From: Hyphomonadaceae bacterium
GTDB lineage: Bacteria > Pseudomonadota > Alphaproteobacteria > Caulobacterales > Hyphomonadaceae
Length of the DNA stretch: 64,000 nt
NCBI GenBank assembly: GCA_024743315.1
Contig: JANSWU010000002.1
Span: forward strand, 1 to 64,000
Direction of reading: 5' to 3'
Shown here: in pieces, positions 1 through 7,869 of the stretch
Layout of the letters: the number at the start of each line of letters is the position of its first letter
Numbering within the stretch: the stretch's first letter is position 1
Made by a program: the position numbers and the translations under genes
The notes under the pieces: generated by a model
Told to the model about the DNA's origin: nothing
The model's database searches: none
The model's input: only the letters and a program-made list of their open reading frames with translations

Positions 1-331
1 AGGCGTCGAGCGTGGCCAGGTATTGTGTAAGCCGGGCTCGATCACTCCGCACACAACCTTTGAAGCGGAAGCCTACATTCTGACGAAAGAAGAAGGTGGC
101 CGTCACACGCCATTCTTCACCAATTATCGTCCACAATTCTATTTCCGCACCACCGACGTGACCGGTGTGGTCACGCTGCCGGCGGACAAGGACATGGTTC
201 TGCCAGGCGACAATGTAAAAATGAGCGTTGAGCTGATCCAGCCGATCGCCATGGACCAGGGCCTGCGCTTCGCCATCCGCGAAGGCGGCCGCACCGTCGG
301 CGCCGGCGTTGTCGCAGCTGTTAAAGCTTAA
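1..331 (+). CDS. tuf: Elongation factor Tu, C-terminal part (5' end outside window)
   Basis: The reading frame is open from base 2 and encodes the last 109 residues of EF-Tu, the GTPase that delivers aminoacyl-tRNA to the ribosome. Only the two C-terminal beta-barrel domains are represented. Recognisable family stretches are [10 protein letters not shown], the GGRHTPFF segment, the [14 protein letters not shown] segment and the closing [10 protein letters not shown]. The G domain lies upstream of the window. Two stem-loops follow the stop codon. In most relatives a tuf copy sits directly before rpsJ; here rpsJ starts about 7.2 kb downstream. Identity is certain; which tuf copy it is cannot be told. 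Confidence 0.97.
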   Translation, partial: GVERGQVLCKPGSITPHTTFEAEAYILTKEEGGRHTPFFTNYRPQFYFRTTDVTGVVTLPADKDMVLPGDNVKMSVELIQPIAMDQGLRFAIREGGRTVGAGVVAAVKA

Positions 332-341
332 GGGCGGCTCG

Positions 342-366
342 AAGATTGATCCAGTGGATCAATCTT
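342..366 (+). terminator. Perfect 11-bp stem-loop after tuf
   Basis: The arms AAGATTGATCC and GGATCAATCTT are exact reverse complements around an AGT loop, 10 bases after the tuf stop. There is no T-run, so it is more likely an mRNA 3'-end stabiliser or processing hairpin than an intrinsic terminator by itself. A classic terminator follows about 55 bases later. Confidence 0.5.
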
Positions 367-421
367 AGCCCTTAAGGCCCAAGCGCAAGCGCCGGGCTGG
401 GGCTTACCGACCCAACAGATC

Positions 422-453
422 AAACCCCGCAGCCTCAAGGTTGCGGGGTTTTT
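422..453 (+). terminator. Intrinsic terminator of tuf
   Basis: The arms AAACCCCGC (422-430) and GCGGGGTTT (443-451) are perfectly complementary, with a GC-rich stem and a run of five T at 449-453. It lies between tuf and the convergent AhpD-like gene, whose stop codon begins immediately after it. Confidence 0.85.
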
Positions 454-1008
454 CTATGGGTTGCGCCGATCTGCGGCGAGATCCAAGCCGCCGGCCCCGC
501 CGGCTTCAATGTCGACTTCGAAAGTTTCGAGGAACCGGCAGACCATCATGTAAAAGCCCGTGACCAGGGTCAGCTCTTGCAACTGGTTTGGACCGAAATG
601 GGCGAGCGCGGCCTTGAAGGTAGCATCCCCGGCTTTGACGTTGGCCATCAGGTCATCGACATAGGTGAGGGTCAGGGTCTGTTCCGCGCTCAAACCTTCG
701 GCCCCGGGCCCGGTTTTGACCGCTTCGATCAGCGCATCTGTCATGCCGAGATCGCGCCCGATCTTTTCATGTTGCGCGGTTTCATAGCTCGCTTTGGACA
801 CGTAACCGACCCGCAGGATTGCACATTCACGCGTGACAGGATCAAGCTTGCCTTCGAACAGGAAGGCGCTGCCGAGCTGTGTGAACGGGCGCAGCAGGCC
901 CGGCGCGTGCGCCATCATTCTGAAGATATTCAGCGGTGCGAGCTGGCCGATCAGCGCTGCGGTATCATCGTCAAACTCGGCCGGATCGGGATAAGGAATG
1001 CGGGCCAT
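454..1008 (-). CDS. Carboxymuconolactone decarboxylase (AhpD-like) family protein
   Basis: A 184-residue all-helical protein of the CMD/AhpD-like superfamily. The core motif reads RECAILRVGYVSKASYETAQHEK (about residues 60-82), matching the family pattern of a Glu-rich helix followed by a S/C-Y-E-x-A-Q-H-E segment. The CxxC pair that makes true AhpD a peroxiredoxin-linked disulfide reductase is not seen; only a Cys after the RE pair is present, so disulfide reductase activity is doubtful. The ATG at 1008 is preferred over the upstream one because AGGAG stands 5 bases before it. It converges on tuf and is transcribed away from the SprT-like gene. The substrate is unknown. Confidence 0.8.
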   Translation of the reverse strand: MARIPYPDPAEFDDDTAALIGQLAPLNIFRMMAHAPGLLRPFTQLGSAFLFEGKLDPVTRECAILRVGYVSKASYETAQHEKIGRDLGMTDALIEAVKTGPGAEGLSAEQTLTLTYVDDLMANVKAGDATFKAALAHFGPNQLQELTLVTGFYMMVCRFLETFEVDIEAGGAGGLDLAADRRNP

Positions 1009-1244
1009 GCGGGCTCCTTTCTGTGTTGGGAACATCTAATCATGGCGGCGCGCCGCAACAAAGCCCGACGTCGCGCGACACGCGCTGCAAGCAAGCGTGA
1101 CGGCGGGGAGTATATCTGAAGGTCTCACTAAAACTTCCTTGGCGTCTCTATCTCGGCAGACCGGTCAAAACCTGCCTTTGCGCTTAAGGTTTGAGCGACG
1201 GTTCGGCTCTCTTTCTCGCCCCTGCAGAACGCAGGAGCCCGCCC

Positions 1245-1808
1245 GTGAAACCCAATCACTTGTTTTTACGCACCTACGCCCCCGGCGCATGCGCAGTCTT
1301 TGTCCTTTGCGCGCCGACCTTATTCGGATGCGAGACTTCGCCCCCTAAACCCGAACCGAGCATCGCGCCCTATGATGTGGCCGCGACCCGCCTGACCGGC
1401 GACCGAAGCGATTTCGAGTTGCCGCCGCTAGAAACCGCGCAGACCGATCGCGCAGATCTGTTCCGCCTGGTCGATGCCTTGGATGAGGCCTATGCGCGAC
1501 TCGACTTTGCGCCGCCATTTCCGAATGTTCGCATTGTCGATGCCAATAATCCGCTGTTTCGGAGAAGCTTTTCGCGTGGCCGGACCATGGCAGTGGCGGC
1601 AATGAATGATGAGGGCGAGCCGTTTATCTATTTCAATCAGAAGGACTTGCAGACGACAGAAGACCTATTGTCTCTGGTCTTGCATGAATTATCGCATCTA
1701 AAAGCTTGGCGCGTCTACGGACGTGACATCCCCGCGCATGGCCGCGAATTCATGGCGATCTGTCGGAAAGTGATCCGTCGCTCAGATTGCGCCGCCAGAG
1801 AGCGCTGA
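1245..1808 (+). CDS. SprT-like zinc metallopeptidase-fold lipoprotein (paralogue 1)
   Basis: 187 residues. A signal peptide ends in a lipobox-like LFGC with Cys29 as the likely lipidation site. The C-terminal half carries the zinc-protease signature HELSH (147-151) and a third likely ligand His165 in an AHGREF segment, as in SprT/WSS1-type proteins. True SprT is cytoplasmic; the lipobox suggests this one is anchored on the periplasmic face of a membrane. GTG at 1245 is chosen because AGGAG lies 9 bases upstream and the residues following form a proper signal peptide. A paralogue with the same layout lies inverted at 6600-7148. The peptidase target is unknown. Confidence 0.75.
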   Translation: MKPNHLFLRTYAPGACAVFVLCAPTLFGCETSPPKPEPSIAPYDVAATRLTGDRSDFELPPLETAQTDRADLFRLVDALDEAYARLDFAPPFPNVRIVDANNPLFRRSFSRGRTMAVAAMNDEGEPFIYFNQKDLQTTEDLLSLVLHELSHLKAWRVYGRDIPAHGREFMAICRKVIRRSDCAARER

Positions 1809-1868
1809 ATTTCCTGTGCTCGGCCATTGCATCTGCGGCCCGGTTGAGGCATTTAGGCGCCTCACTGG

Positions 1869-1944
1869 ACGGGTGTAGCTCAGTTGGTAGAGCATCGGTC
1901 TCCAAAACCGAGGGTCCCGGGTTCGAGTCCTGGCGCCCGTGCCA
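1869..1944 (+). tRNA. tRNA-Trp (anticodon CCA)
   Basis: A 76-nt cloverleaf. The acceptor stem ACGGGTG pairs with CGCCCGT followed by G and an encoded CCA. The D arm is GCTC...GAGC, the anticodon stem TCGGT/ACCGA carries loop CTCCAAA, and the T arm contains GGTTCGAGTCC. In many alphaproteobacteria tRNA-Trp follows tuf and precedes secE-nusG; here it is about 1.5 kb after tuf and is followed by a caspase-like gene. Confidence 0.97.
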
Positions 1945-2021
1945 GTTTTCCCTGTATTGGCGGTGTCGCATTGCTGCCCTAGTCTGTGCGTAACCCATGT
2001 TTGCAGCCAAGGGGACGTGCC

Positions 2022-4202
2022 GTGACCAAACTGCTTTTGCGTGTCAGCCTGATCGTGGTGTGGCTGGGCTTTGTGATCAGCCCGATCGCTAACGCCAAAA
2101 CCGAGGAGCGCCGGGTCGCGCTGGTCATCGGCAATGCCGCTTATCAGAACGTGCCCGCCCTTGCCAATCCGCGCAATGATGCCACAGACCTCAGCGAGGC
2201 TCTGACCTTGGCTGGGTTTGAAGTGGTTGAAGGCCTCGATCTCACCCGCGACCAGATGGCAGCGACGATCCAGGAATTCATTGACCAGCTAGACGGCGCA
2301 TCGACGGGCTTTTTTTTCTATGCCGGGCATGGTCTGCAAGTGGATGGGCGCAATTATATGCTGCCAACCGATCTGGTTCTGCGCAGCGAAGCCGATTTGC
2401 AGCTTTATGCGATCGATATGAATCTGGTCTTGTCGCAAATGGAGCGCGATCCGCGAGTCAATATTATTGTCTTGGATGCGTGCCGGGATAATCCTTTTGC
2501 CAGCTCCATGTCACGCTCCTTGTCGCGCGGCCTCGCCCCGATGGAGACGAGGTCGGTCGGCTCGTTGATCGTCTATTCGACCCAGCCCGGCGCAGTCGCT
2601 GATGATGGGGCTGGGCGCAACAGCCCGTTCACCGCCGCCTTACTCAAGCATGCCCGCCAGCCAGGCGTGGAAATCCAGCAAATGCTGCGCCGGGTACGCG
2701 GCGATGTGATCGAAGCGACGGACAGCCGGCAAGTGCCCTGGGATCATTCTTCGCTGACCGGCGACGTTTTCCTGATCCCGCCCGCCCAAGGCGTGAACGC
2801 GGATGAGCAAGTCGTCCAGGAATTGCAGCTCAGCGACTCGCAGATCCAGTTGCAGCTTTGGAATGATGCCAAGAATTCCGGTTCTATCCCGATCCTGGAA
2901 GGGTTTTTGAACCAGTTTCCTGGTAGCCCCTTTGCGACCGCCGCACAGGCCCGCATTCGCGGCCTGGAACGCGAGGCTGAGCAGTCTGGGGACGTGGTCG
3001 CCGATGCGATCAATCGGCAAGTCGCCTATGGTGTGGTCACGGCCGAACCGAAAGAGCCATATGAGTTTTACGCCAATGCGCGGGTTTATGAGCTGCGCGG
3101 GGATTCGGCGAATGCGGTGCGGATGTATGAGAAATACCTGACCTTCTCCCCTGATTATGTTGATCCGCATTACCAGTATCAGCGCTATTTGCGGGCGACC
3201 GAGGGGCGCACGGCGGCGCGGGAAATCTATAATGAAATGAAATTCGACCGACCGGATGATCGCACTTTGGAATATGCCGCGGCGCTGCTGCAGAGCCCGA
3301 CCCAGCGCAAGGCGCAATTGGAAGCCTTTGTCGCCGCCAATCCGAGTTTTGCCCCTGCGGTCTATGCGCTCAGCCTCGATTATTCGCAAAGACGGCTTGG
3401 CTCGCAAACCACATCAGACAAAAGACGCGAACGCGAATTGCTCGAATCCTTTCTGCAACTGCACGAGGATGGGCTGTATGTGAAATATTTCATCGATAAG
3501 CCGGCGGCCGAGGCCGAGATCGAAGATGCCCAGGAGCGCCTGGCGGCCTTGTCGATCATCGCCACGGATGTGCTGGAAAACCCGGTCAGTTTGACCTCTT
3601 CGGTCGGAGGCGGGGGCTTCATGATGAATGTCATGATCACAGATCTCAATCATCGCGAGATCTTTGTGAAATTGCCTGGAGAGGAATTTGAGTCGCTCGG
3701 CATGACTGACACCCGCAATTTCACCACCGGCGCGCCGCAACCGAAATCCTATTTCGATTTGCCGAATGATGCAGAGGCGATGGACATCGAAATCAAATAT
3801 ATCGACTCAAAAGGCGTCGAGCAGGGGCCATATACGTTGAGTTTTGACCCGCAACAGGCGCTCTATGACTCGATCAAGAACACATATATGGCGGCGAGCG
3901 AACGGCAGTGGGTCTATTATCAATATTGGGATCCGGGCGATGGCGACGCGCCTTATGTCAACGTGCACTTTCCGGTCCTCGATTATCCCTGCGTGGTCGA
4001 AAAAGCGTTTTACGCGGTCGACAACGATACGCCGGATACCGAGCTACGCTTCGCGGAGTGCAATCCTCTCAAACCCCTGGAGTCGACGCGCGGCATAGAC
4101 CAGATGCTGAAACTGCCGCTTGAGACCGGCTATATCTCGCTGCAGGTCCATTACAAGGATGGCGAGGTGACCGAGGTGAAACGCTATCCGGTCAAGTATT
4201 AG
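2022..4202 (+). CDS. Secreted caspase-family (peptidase C14-like) protein with TPR-like region
   Basis: 726 residues. A signal peptide (about 1-26) precedes a caspase-like domain that begins RRVALVIGNAAYQ and contains both catalytic residues: His103 in FYAGHGLQ and Cys154 in VLDACRDNPF. A GVEIQQMLRRVRGDV segment matches the end of prokaryotic metacaspase-like domains. Residues about 280-510 are helical and TPR-like (RVYELRGDSANAVRMYEKYL). Residues about 520-726 form a beta-rich region I do not recognise. GTG at 2022 is chosen because an AGGGGA site precedes it and the signal peptide starts there. The role is unknown; the arrangement suggests an envelope or secreted protease with a partner-binding scaffold. 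Confidence 0.85.
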   Translation: MTKLLLRVSLIVVWLGFVISPIANAKTEERRVALVIGNAAYQNVPALANPRNDATDLSEALTLAGFEVVEGLDLTRDQMAATIQEFIDQLDGASTGFFFYAGHGLQVDGRNYMLPTDLVLRSEADLQLYAIDMNLVLSQMERDPRVNIIVLDACRDNPFASSMSRSLSRGLAPMETRSVGSLIVYSTQPGAVADDGAGRNSPFTAALLKHARQPGVEIQQMLRRVRGDVIEATDSRQVPWDHSSLTGDVFLIPPAQGVNADEQVVQELQLSDSQIQLQLWNDAKNSGSIPILEGFLNQFPGSPFATAAQARIRGLEREAEQSGDVVADAINRQVAYGVVTAEPKEPYEFYANARVYELRGDSANAVRMYEKYLTFSPDYVDPHYQYQRYLRATEGRTAAREIYNEMKFDRPDDRTLEYAAALLQSPTQRKAQLEAFVAANPSFAPAVYALSLDYSQRRLGSQTTSDKRRERELLESFLQLHEDGLYVKYFIDKPAAEAEIEDAQERLAALSIIATDVLENPVSLTSSVGGGGFMMNVMITDLNHREIFVKLPGEEFESLGMTDTRNFTTGAPQPKSYFDLPNDAEAMDIEIKYIDSKGVEQGPYTLSFDPQQALYDSIKNTYMAASERQWVYYQYWDPGDGDAPYVNVHFPVLDYPCVVEKAFYAVDNDTPDTELRFAECNPLKPLESTRGIDQMLKLPLETGYISLQVHYKDGEVTEVKRYPVKY

Positions 4203-4267
4203 GCCGGCCCGACTGCGACCAAACAGCGTCGGCTCATCTGGCGCACACGCGCGCGCGTAAACAGGGC

Positions 4268-5512
4268 ATGACCCAAGACACGCTCGACGTTTTTGAAGAC
4301 GCCCCTGTTCTCGATTTTGAACCGACCCGAGATGCCGCCCTGCGCCAGCTGGAGGGCTTCGTGCAAAAGGCGGGCAGCGCCTATGCGCGGCAACGCAATT
4401 TTGATTTCGGGCCGGGCAAGCATGGCAAGGTTTCGCAGCTTTCGCCTTACATCCGGCACCGGCTCTTGCTGGAGGAGGAAGTGGTCGCCGCCGTGCTCAA
4501 TCAGCATGACTTGCATGCGGCGGAGAAATACATCCAGGAAGTGTTCTGGCGCGGCTATTTCAAAGGCTGGCTCGAACACCGCCCGCAAGTCTGGCAATAT
4601 TATAAGCAAGACATCGTGACCTTGTTTGATCAGATCGACAAGAATGCTGGATTGGCAACCGCTTATGACGAGGCCATCTCCGGACGGACCGGGATTGCCT
4701 GTTTCGACGCCTGGGCGAACGAGCTGATCGAGACCGGCTATTTGCACAATCATGCGCGTATGTGGTTTGCCAGCATCTGGATTTTCACCTTGAAACTGCC
4801 TTGGCAGCTCGGCGCGGATTTCTTCTATCGTCATCTCCTTGATGGCGATCCGGCCTCGAATACGTGTTCCTGGCGCTGGGTTGGCGGCTTGCACACGCTC
4901 GGTAAGACCTATCTGGCGCGGGCTTCTAATATTGAGAAGTTCACCGCAGGCCGGTTCAACCCGGTGGGTGAGCTGGCATCAGAGGCACCCGCCCTCGAAG
5001 ACTCTCGGCCCTTCACGATCACCCCATTGCGGTTCGCGCCTTCCGATTTGATCGGGCGTCAGGTCGGACTTTTGATCACCGAAGAAGACTGTCATCCGGA
5101 GAGCCTGGATCTGCCGACCCCAAAAGCGGCTCTAGCACTGTCTGGGGCAACTGAACGGTCTGTGCGGCCGCTCGGTCAGACGGTGACTGCTTTCGCACTG
5201 GCGGCCGTCTCGGATGCAGCGCAACGGGCTGAACAGGTTTTTAATGTGGCTGTAGATACGACGCCGGACCCCGACTGGGCCGAGCAGATCAAAGACTGGG
5301 CCGGACAACATGATTTGGAAGCCGCAGTCACCTCACGACTGACCCTTGGGCCGGTGCAAAAACGCCTGCGCCAAGCGTGCCAGCAGGCAGGAATCGAGCT
5401 GATCGAGATCACCCGACCCTATGACCAAGCGGTCTGGCCGCACGCCAAAAAAGGCTTCTTTGGGCTGAAGAAGAAGATCCCGTCCGTATTACAGACGCTC
5501 GATATGATTTGA
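4268..5512 (+). CDS. Photolyase/cryptochrome-type FAD-binding domain protein lacking the N-terminal antenna domain
   Basis: 414 residues. Residues about 15-230 match the helical FAD-binding half of DNA photolyases and cryptochromes: a WRGYFKGWLEHRP segment, TGIACFDAWANELIETG, YLHNHARMWFASIW, and LLDGDPASNTCSWRW. The alpha/beta antenna domain that normally comes first is absent; the protein begins almost directly with the helical domain. A C-terminal region of about 190 residues follows, ending in WPHAKKGFFGLKKKIP, which I cannot assign to a named domain. It could be a light-dependent repair enzyme, a photoreceptor or a light-independent flavoprotein. It abuts the convergent glutathione peroxidase gene with no bases between the stop codons. 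Confidence 0.82.
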   Translation: MTQDTLDVFEDAPVLDFEPTRDAALRQLEGFVQKAGSAYARQRNFDFGPGKHGKVSQLSPYIRHRLLLEEEVVAAVLNQHDLHAAEKYIQEVFWRGYFKGWLEHRPQVWQYYKQDIVTLFDQIDKNAGLATAYDEAISGRTGIACFDAWANELIETGYLHNHARMWFASIWIFTLKLPWQLGADFFYRHLLDGDPASNTCSWRWVGGLHTLGKTYLARASNIEKFTAGRFNPVGELASEAPALEDSRPFTITPLRFAPSDLIGRQVGLLITEEDCHPESLDLPTPKAALALSGATERSVRPLGQTVTAFALAAVSDAAQRAEQVFNVAVDTTPDPDWAEQIKDWAGQHDLEAAVTSRLTLGPVQKRLRQACQQAGIELIEITRPYDQAVWPHAKKGFFGLKKKIPSVLQTLDMI

Positions 5513-6112
5513 TCAGCTGCTCTCGAGCGCGCGCTCAATGTCGGCGACGAGTTCGGTGTCAGCGGGTCGGATGTTGGACGGATAGGCCTGGATGAACCGG
5601 CCATCTCGCCCGACCAGGACTTTGTGAAAATTCCATTTCGGTTCGGCTTTGTCGCCAAGGCTGGTCTTGGCCAGCTTGTAGAAATCATGCTGATCCGCGC
5701 CGACCACGGTGGTTTTTCGGGTCAGCGGAAATTCGACGCCATAATTGGTTTCGCAGAACTCGACGATTTGTGCCTCAGTGCCTGGTTCCTGCGCGCCGAA
5801 ATCATTGGACGGCACGCCGAGCACGGTGAAGCCCTGGTCTTTGAATGTGGTGTAGAGTTCCTGCAGGCCTTCATATTGGCCGGTATAGCCGCAGCGCGAA
5901 GCGGTGTTGACGACCAGAGTCACCTGGCCCTTGAATTCGGAAAAGGGCAGCGGCTGGCCGGTAATCGTCGTAAAGCCGACTTGGAAAATATCTGTATTAG
6001 GCGCGGTCATATGGGTCTCTGCAGTTTGAGGCGGCTCGGCGATGGGCGGGGTTTCAGCCTGCGGTGCACACGCGGCGAGCCCGATCAGCAACAAAGGCAG
6101 GGCACGGGTCAT
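5513..6112 (-). CDS. Glutathione peroxidase family lipoprotein
   Basis: 199 residues. The N-terminus is a lipoprotein signal (LAAC, Cys15), so this thiol peroxidase is probably anchored in the envelope. The catalytic set is visible: Cys74 in NTASRCGYTGQY (Cys, not selenocysteine), Gln108 in NDFGAQEPG and Trp160-Asn161 in KWNFHKVLV. Such Cys-type enzymes usually reduce hydroperoxides with thioredoxin rather than glutathione. The ATG overlaps the stop of the upstream DCC-family gene in an ATGA, so the two are probably translationally coupled. A CxxC oxidoreductase as partner suggests, by inference, a shared redox function. Confidence 0.92.
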   Translation of the reverse strand: MTRALPLLLIGLAACAPQAETPPIAEPPQTAETHMTAPNTDIFQVGFTTITGQPLPFSEFKGQVTLVVNTASRCGYTGQYEGLQELYTTFKDQGFTVLGVPSNDFGAQEPGTEAQIVEFCETNYGVEFPLTRKTTVVGADQHDFYKLAKTSLGDKAEPKWNFHKVLVGRDGRFIQAYPSNIRPADTELVADIERALESS

Positions 6113-6495
6113 GAAGGGTCCTCCGACATGGACGGACGTTCGCGAAACAGACCCTGCAAGTGCGGGCGGATAGGTAGAAACAGATTATAGGCCACGTTCA
6201 AGAGCCAACGCAGGGGCGGGATGCTGAAGGCGAGGCCAAGCCAGCGGAAAGACGGCATCTGTTTCCACAATTCAGCGAAGGCGGCGCCGCCATTGATCAA
6301 TTGCCCGTCTATGTTACGGACATGAAAGCGCGCCATGGCCTGTTCGCAGCTGAGCCCAATCGGAGCATTTCTGGGGTTGGAGACATCCACCCAATCTATC
6401 GCCTCGGCGCCGCGGCGCTTTCGGTAAAATCCAATTTCCGCCCGGCACATCGGGCAAGACGCATCATAATAGACAGTAAAGGCTCCGTTGGTCAT
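6109..6495 (-). CDS. DCC-family thiol-disulfide oxidoreductase-like protein (DUF393)
   Basis: 128 residues. The N-terminus VYYDASCPMCRAEIGFY carries the D-x-x-C-x-x-C motif of the DCC/DUF393 family, thioredoxin-fold proteins of mostly unknown partner. WLGLAFSIPPLRWLLNVAYNLFL near the C-terminus is hydrophobic and may touch or enter the membrane. The start ATG at 6495 places the motif at the expected position; the ribosome site (GGAGA) is somewhat distant. It overlaps gpx by four bases, indicating one transcript with DUF393 first. Confidence 0.82.
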   Translation of the reverse strand: MTNGAFTVYYDASCPMCRAEIGFYRKRRGAEAIDWVDVSNPRNAPIGLSCEQAMARFHVRNIDGQLINGGAAFAELWKQMPSFRWLGLAFSIPPLRWLLNVAYNLFLPIRPHLQGLFRERPSMSEDPS

Positions 6496-6599
6496 GCTTG
6501 GATCAGGTCTCCTCTTCCTTGCTTGGGGTCCGATTTGTTTACGGTCGAAACGCCGTATCGGATGAGAGCATAGAAGAGTCGCCCGGGCTCGGGGATGCG

Positions 6600-7148
6600 T
6601 TACTTCCGCCCGATCATAGGGGGCTGTTGCGCCGTACAATCGGCCCGCGATGTCGCGGCCCAGCAAATCGCTTTGAATTCCGGCCCGTGTGGCGCAATCT
6701 GTAAACCATGCTGACGCCAGGCGGCGAGATGCGCGACTTCATGCCGGGTCGCCGAGGCGATCGAGTGCCCGGCATTCAAATAGTCTCGATTGAAATAGAT
6801 CCGCTCTTCGCCCTGATCGGTAATCGCTGCAACCGCGATTGCGCCGCCTTCCAAGATATCATGTTCAGCATTTACAATGCGGATCTTGGGGTGGGGCGGG
6901 CGTAGATCAAACCGATGATAGGCGCGATCCAGCTCACGCAACACTCTGAACAAAGCCGCGCGGCTGGTTTGAGCCGGGTCCGTACTTGCATTGGAATTGC
7001 CAACACTCGCGCTGCGCCAGGACGCATAGTTTGCGAGCTGATCGGTGCGCGGTTCCAACACGCAGCCACAAATCAATGTCAGCCCGAGGCCGACATATGT
7101 GAAATGTGTGGCCCAGGTGCTGAGGCGCGTTTTGGTCTTCGGGCTCAT
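6600..7148 (-). CDS. SprT-like zinc metallopeptidase-fold lipoprotein (paralogue 2)
   Basis: 182 residues with the same layout as the protein at 1245-1808: a signal peptide with a Cys at residue 29 (ICGC lipobox), then HEVAH (136-140) and a third ligand candidate His154 in APHGPEF. Shared segments with the paralogue include DLRPPHPKIRIVNA versus DFAPPFPNVRIVDA and RIYFNRDYL versus FIYFNQKDL. The ATG at 7148 is chosen over upstream in-frame codons because GGAGGG lies 9 bases before it and the signal peptide starts there. It is transcribed away from rpsJ. The target is unknown. Confidence 0.75.
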   Translation of the reverse strand: MSPKTKTRLSTWATHFTYVGLGLTLICGCVLEPRTDQLANYASWRSASVGNSNASTDPAQTSRAALFRVLRELDRAYHRFDLRPPHPKIRIVNAEHDILEGGAIAVAAITDQGEERIYFNRDYLNAGHSIASATRHEVAHLAAWRQHGLQIAPHGPEFKAICWAATSRADCTAQQPPMIGRK

Positions 7149-7548
7149 GGCGCTTTCCCTCCATGGTTTTGAAGGGATGAATCGCAGATCGAGTGGCCCC
7201 GAGCTTAATCTGCGTGTGTGATTTTGATCGATCTGTACATATCGAGACACTGCGAAAATGGACGCCAGACACAGAGAATAAGATCGTGCGCTTTTCCTGT
7301 TTGGCGGCTTGATCTCGTCTGGGCCTCGAACGCGCTCAGAGCAGGCTTTGTCGCATGTCATAGAATCTGCAGACAAGCCTGTTGACGCCGGGCGCTGATT
7401 CCCGTATTGGCCACCCTTCGCAAGTCAGGCTGTGCCGGAATAGGCAAACGCTGGCAACCGAAACGAACAACTGGATTTCCTCGTATCTGGGCGCTCAGAA
7501 AGCTGTGCTGCCTAGGTGTGTGGTTTTTACGTGAACGGACATCGCAGG
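7149..7548. other. 400-bp intergenic region, divergent SprT-like / rpsJ
   Basis: This stretch separates the start of the SprT-like gene from the ATG of rpsJ. No coding frame with family resemblance, tRNA or obvious terminator was found. It must contain the promoter for the long ribosomal operon; the best candidate is listed at 7382-7410. The remaining sequence shows no repeat that I can recognise. Confidence 0.6.
7382..7410 (+). promoter_or_regulatory. Candidate sigma-70-type promoter of the S10 operon
   Basis: TTGACG (7382-7387) is separated by 17 bases from TATTGG (7405-7410), leaving an untranslated leader of about 130 bases before rpsJ. The -35 hexamer is identical to that of the better candidate before rpsM. 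The -10 is only a partial match, so this is a prediction. Confidence 0.4.
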
Positions 7549-7869
7549 ATGGAAAAACAGAATATCAGGATCCGGCTGAAAGCCTTCGATCACCGCGCGC
7601 TCGATTTGTCGGCCCGCGAAATCGTTTCGACTGCCAAGCGCACAGGCGCAGAAGTACGTGGGCCGATCCCACTGCCGACCCGCAAAGAGCGCTTCACAGT
7701 TAACCGGTCCCCACACGTCAACAAAAAGTCTCGTGAGCAATTCGAGATCCGCACGCATAAGCGCATTCTCGACATTGTTGACCCAACCCCGCAAACCGTC
7801 GACGCGCTGATGAAGCTCGATCTGTCGGCTGGCGTTGGCATTGAGATCAAGCTTGAGGGAGCTCGCTAA
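7549..7869 (+). CDS. rpsJ: 30S ribosomal protein S10
   Basis: 106 residues beginning [16 protein letters not shown], with [20 protein letters not shown] and the conserved [13 protein letters not shown]10 is a small-subunit head protein and, as NusE, also an antitermination factor partner. The ATG at 7549 is chosen because it gives the normal family N-terminus; in-frame GTG codons upstream would add unlikely residues. Its stop overlaps the rplC start by one base (TAATG), so translation is coupled. It is the first gene of the ribosomal series. Confidence 0.97.
   Translation: MEKQNIRIRLKAFDHRALDLSAREIVSTAKRTGAEVRGPIPLPTRKERFTVNRSPHVNKKSREQFEIRTHKRILDIVDPTPQTVDALMKLDLSAGVGIEIKLEGAR

Noticed and set aside
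577-1119. 180-codon plus-strand open frame
   Set aside because: Opposite the AhpD-like gene, whose family motif and ribosome site are clear.
2640-3407. 255-codon minus-strand open frame
   Set aside because: Antisense to the TPR-like part of the caspase-family gene; no start signal or family resemblance.
332-7548. Genomic island or prophage between tuf and rpsJ
   Set aside because: No integrase, transposase or attachment repeats; tRNA-Trp is intact with no duplicated 3' end seen, and base composition is not obviously different.
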